From Oscillospiraceae bacterium (GTDB taxonomy: Bacteria; Bacillota; Clostridia; Oscillospirales; Ruminococcaceae): DNA of 6,881 nucleotides. A model generated the notes under the pieces. The model ran no database searches, was not told the DNA's origin, and was given only the letters and a program-made list of their open reading frames with translations. Of this stretch, positions 4,240 to 6,881 are shown piece after piece (positions within the stretch are counted from its first letter, which is position 1; each line of letters starts with the position of its first letter). A program made the position numbers and the translations under genes. The DNA lies in contig CAAFHY010000187.1 in NCBI GenBank assembly GCA_900762805.1, forward strand, positions 1 to 6,881. Reading direction: 5' to 3'.

Positions 4240-6161
4240 TCGTCAGAGACCTCCTTTCGCGGCGCGCTGTTTTCGGCTTCGGGCAGCGGCTCACCCGGCG
4301 CCCGGCTGTCTGCGCTGCCGCCCGGCCGAACCGCAGCTTCAGACTGCCCTGTTCCGGGCGTATCGGCATCGTTGTTCAGGCGGCCGGAGAGCGGCATGGC
4401 GCTTACAGGCTCAGGCAGCAGCATATCCTGTACCTCGCCGCCGGGGGCCGGCTCGGCGCTGTCGTCCTCCGCCGGAGCCGGGGAGGCAAGGTCGGCGTCG
4501 GCCGCGCTGTCTTTGACGCCCTGACGTCCGGCCGGCGGGTCGGGCAGCTCGGTCGGTATGGCATCGACTGCTTCGGCCGGGCCGCTCGCTTCCGGCTCGG
4601 CCGGCTCGGAGGAATGGGCGGCTTTTGCCCGTTCATCGGGCTTTTTCCCGTCCTTTTGCCGCTTGCCGCCCTTGCCGATGAAGCCGAAAAGATTGGGCCG
4701 CTGCGGTGCTTTTTCCTTTTCTTTTTCCTTGTCTTCGGGGCGGGTGTGCTTGGGCGGGGCCGCTGCGGCCAGCTCAACGGTGAATTCGCTGTAAGAGCCC
4801 TCAACACTTGAAACGGTGATGTCGCCGCCCATTTTGGTGACCAGCGTCTTGATGATATACAGGCCGAGCCCGGCGCCGGAGCGGTCAAGCCCGCGTGAGC
4901 GGTCGGTTTTGAAGAAGCGGTCGAACAGGCGGGGCATATCCTCCTTGGAGATACCCGGCCCCGTATTGCGGATGGAGATGCGGCTGCGCTTGGCCGACGT
5001 TTCAACGGCAAAGGAGATGGTGCCGCCCTCCGGCGTATATTTAACGGCGTTGTCCACCAGATTGAACAGCACCTGATGCATCATGTCGGCATTGCACAGC
5101 ATCCAGATGTCGGGCAGGTCAAGCCCCTCGACCTCCAGCGACTTGGCGGTGATGCGGCGCTCGGCGCTGAACATGACGTTCATAAGGATCTCGCGCACAT
5201 TGACGGGGGTCAGCGCGGCGTGATCGCTCGTTTCCTCCATGCGGGCGACGGCCAGCGTCGAGGAGGCAAGGCGCGACAGCCGCTTGACCTCGTCTGACAC
5301 GATGCGCAGGTATTTTTCCTGCTGATCGGGCGGTATGGTGCCGTCGAGAATGCCGTCGATATAGCCGCCGATGGTGGTCATGGGGGTGCGCAGCTCGTGC
5401 GCCAGATTGCCCATAAAGCTGCGGCGGCTCATTTCCAGCTCGTTGAGGTCGTCGGCCATGCGGTTAAAGACGCGCCCCAGCTCGCTGACCTCGTTGTTGC
5501 CGTGTACCTCGATGCGCGCCGAAAAGTCGCCCTTTCCGAACGACATGGCGGCCGATGATATCTCGCGCAGCGGGCGCAGCATCCGGTTGAACAGCGTGTA
5601 GATAATGCCGGCGGCGATGCCGAGAATGACCAGCGAGACCAGCTCGACGAACAGGAAGGAGCGCGAGATGAACTGCACCAGAGGCTGAAGCGAGGAAAGC
5701 ACAACGACATAGCCGGCTGTCTGCTCATCGATGACGACCGGCACACCGGCCAGGATCGAATGGCCTGACAGCAGGCTGGAGTTGTAGGTGCTGCTGACCC
5801 AGCCGGCCTTGAGCATAGTGTTGATGGCCGTGGCCGGGATGCTCCGGCCGAGGCAGGAGGGGTCTCCGGCGCAGATGGTGACGACGCCGTCCAGCCCGCA
5901 ATAAGCGACGGCGCCGCCCGCCGTATCGGCGAGCAGCGAATACTCAGCCTCCAGATCGGCGCGGCTGAGGAAGCCGTTCTGCTCGTAGTTTTCGGCGGCG
6001 GCCTCGGCGCCCTTGCGGGCACAGCGGAGCATCAGCTCGCTCTGATTGTCGCGAAAGTAGTTGGCCAGAAAGTAGAGCTGGATGATCCCCAGCAGGAAAA
6101 CACAGATCGCGATGGTGATGGACAGCGCCGAAAAATATTTTTTGAACAGCGTCCGCTTCAT
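4236..6161 (-). CDS. membrane sensor histidine kinase with long disordered C-terminal tail
   Basis: A 641-residue two-component sensor. Membrane helices at about 12-36 and 168-192 bracket an extracytoplasmic sensor domain (about 37-167). HAMP follows at about 190-243, then HisKA with the H-box HELRTP (255-260; phospho-acceptor His255, with Glu256 and Thr259 of the phosphatase motif). HATPase_c has the N-box NLVDNAVKY (367-375), the G1 box NTGPGIS (399-405), the F-box FDRFF (413-417) and the G2 box GAGLGLYI (429-436). All catalytic motifs are present, so it should act as both kinase and phosphatase on the adjacent regulator. The core ends near 465; typical relatives stop there. The remaining 177 residues are hydrophilic: a Lys-rich part (about 471-516, with KEKEKEK and an LFGFIGKGGK patch) then an acidic Pro/Ala/Glu-rich part to the end. 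The ATG at 6161 lies 2 bases after the regulator stop, with only a weak AAAGAG SD, which suggests coupled translation. The signal sensed is unknown. Confidence 0.95.
   Translation of the reverse strand: MKRTLFKKYFSALSITIAICVFLLGIIQLYFLANYFRDNQSELMLRCARKGAEAAAENYEQNGFLSRADLEAEYSLLADTAGGAVAYCGLDGVVTICAGDPSCLGRSIPATAINTMLKAGWVSSTYNSSLLSGHSILAGVPVVIDEQTAGYVVVLSSLQPLVQFISRSFLFVELVSLVILGIAAGIIYTLFNRMLRPLREISSAAMSFGKGDFSARIEVHGNNEVSELGRVFNRMADDLNELEMSRRSFMGNLAHELRTPMTTIGGYIDGILDGTIPPDQQEKYLRIVSDEVKRLSRLASSTLAVARMEETSDHAALTPVNVREILMNVMFSAERRITAKSLEVEGLDLPDIWMLCNADMMHQVLFNLVDNAVKYTPEGGTISFAVETSAKRSRISIRNTGPGISKEDMPRLFDRFFKTDRSRGLDRSGAGLGLYIIKTLVTKMGGDITVSSVEGSYSEFTVELAAAAPPKHTRPEDKEKEKEKAPQRPNLFGFIGKGGKRQKDGKKPDERAKAAHSSEPAEPEASGPAEAVDAIPTELPDPPAGRQGVKDSAADADLASPAPAEDDSAEPAPGGEVQDMLLPEPVSAMPLSGRLNNDADTPGTGQSEAAVRPGGSADSRAPGEPLPEAENSAPRKEVSDE
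4250..4257 (-). promoter_or_regulatory. strong SD of the HtrA-like gene inside the kinase gene
   Basis: AAAGGAGG on the minus strand at 4257-4250 ends 10 bases before the ATG at 4239. It lies within the last codons of the kinase gene (Arg-Lys-Glu-Val). It fixes the start of the HtrA-like gene and suggests high independent initiation in addition to the ATGA stop-start coupling. Confidence 0.8.
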
Positions 6162-6163
6162 CG

Positions 6164-6853
6164 TCAGCTCTTTACGTCAAATTTGTAGCCGACGCCCCAG
6201 ACCGTCTTGAGCTCCCACTGGTCGGACACGCCCTCCAGCTTTTCGCGCAGACGCTTGATGTGGACATCGACGGTGCGGCTGTCGCCGTAATACTCAAAGC
6301 CCCAGACCTCGTTGAGGAGCTGATCGCGGCTGAAGACGCGGCCGGGGTTTTTGGCCAGATGATAGAGCAGCTCCAGCTCCTTGGGCGGGGTATCGACCAC
6401 CTTGCCGCGGATGCGCAGCTCGTAATTGGCGATGTTGACCGAGAGGCCGTCATAATCGACCTCGTCCTGCGACGCGGGGTCGTCGCTGCGGCGCAGCACG
6501 GCCTTGATGCGGGCAATGACCTCCTTGGTGTCAAAGGGCTTGACAACATAGTCGTCGGCTCCCAGCTCAAGGCCGGTGATCTTGTCGAACGTTTCGCCCT
6601 TGGCGGTCAGCATGATGATGGGGCAGTTGTTGCCGGCCTCACGCACACGGCGGCAGACCTGCCAGCCATCGACCTTGGGGATCATGATGTCGAGCAGCAC
6701 CAGCGAGGGGTTTTCGGTGCGGATCTTGTCGAGCGCTTCCTGCCCGTCGTTGGCAATCGAGACCTCGAAGCCCTCCTTTTCCAGATACAGACGCAGCAGC
6801 TCACAGATGTTCTGCTCGTCGTCCACCACTAAGACCTTCTGTTTTTTTGTCAT
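6164..6853 (-). CDS. OmpR/PhoB-family response regulator
   Basis: A 229-residue cytoplasmic transcription factor of standard family length. The receiver domain (about 5-118) has the acidic pair Asp11-Asp12, the phospho-acceptor Asp55 (LVLLDIMIP), Thr83 (MLTAK) and Lys105 (VVKPF), so it should be phosphorylated normally. The C-terminal winged helix (about 130-227) carries PPKELELLYHLAKNPGRVFSRD (156-177), SRTVDVHIKRLREKL (192-206) and VWGVGYKF (218-225). It is the first gene of the operon and the partner of the kinase 2 bases downstream. The ATG at 6853 has a GAGGT SD at 6865-6861, 7 bases upstream, and an in-frame TGA at 6871-6869 shows no longer start is possible. The motifs resemble the WalR/PhoP/VanR group broadly, but I cannot name the ortholog. 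Its promoter lies outside the window. Confidence 0.96.
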   Translation of the reverse strand: MTKKQKVLVVDDEQNICELLRLYLEKEGFEVSIANDGQEALDKIRTENPSLVLLDIMIPKVDGWQVCRRVREAGNNCPIIMLTAKGETFDKITGLELGADDYVVKPFDTKEVIARIKAVLRRSDDPASQDEVDYDGLSVNIANYELRIRGKVVDTPPKELELLYHLAKNPGRVFSRDQLLNEVWGFEYYGDSRTVDVHIKRLREKLEGVSDQWELKTVWGVGYKFDVKS

Positions 6854-6881
6854 TTGAATTACCTCATTTCAGCTTTCAGTA

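Noticed and set aside
2932..4524. A 530-codon open frame on the plus strand opposite the HtrA-like gene
   Set aside because: It lies antisense to a gene with clear PDZ and HtrA-type motifs; its translation is Gly/Ala/Arg-rich with no recognisable domain. Long antisense frames are expected in GC-rich coding DNA.

Overview
The window is high-GC bacterial DNA. Its promoters look like sigma-A sites (TTGCCA-17 bp-TACAAT; TGGTATAAT), its Shine-Dalgarno (SD) sequences are purine-rich, and its protein families (GntR/UTRA regulator, SLC45-like sugar permease, OmpR-type two-component system) are common in Clostridia. A GC-rich gut clostridium such as a member of the Oscillospiraceae/Ruminococcaceae is my best guess. 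This is inference; no taxonomic marker gene is present. Every credible gene is on the minus strand, so the biological reading order is from high to low coordinates.

Right half (6853 down to 3106) is a compact three-gene signalling operon. An OmpR/PhoB-type response regulator is followed after 2 bases by a membrane histidine kinase. The kinase overlaps by an ATGA junction a membrane-anchored HtrA-like protein with a PDZ domain. The kinase has a complete catalytic core but also an unusual hydrophilic C-terminal tail of about 175 residues. The HtrA-like protein appears to have lost the catalytic His and Asp while keeping the Ser-Gly, so it looks like a pseudoprotease that may sense or bind envelope proteins for the two-component system. 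The arrangement recalls the known envelope-stress pairing of CssRS with HtrA proteases in Bacillus.

A non-coding stretch of about 310 bases (2796-3105) follows. It carries the promoter of the next unit, with a palindrome sitting between and over its -10 and -35 boxes.

The left half is a sugar-uptake unit: a GntR/HutC-family regulator (2795-2088), then 118 bases with two GC-rich stem-loops, then an SLC45-like MFS sugar permease (1969-635). The regulator probably represses its own promoter and, through it, the permease. About 560 bases of GC-rich, gene-free DNA follow, with a near-perfect terminator hairpin at 430-467 and two weaker hairpins just before it. At the left edge a further minus-strand gene begins at position 14, with its own extended -10 promoter and SD sequence. 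Only its first five codons (MHFTP) are visible. That string fits the start of GH32 sucrose/fructan hydrolases, which would suit a sucrose-type permease next door, but five residues cannot prove it.
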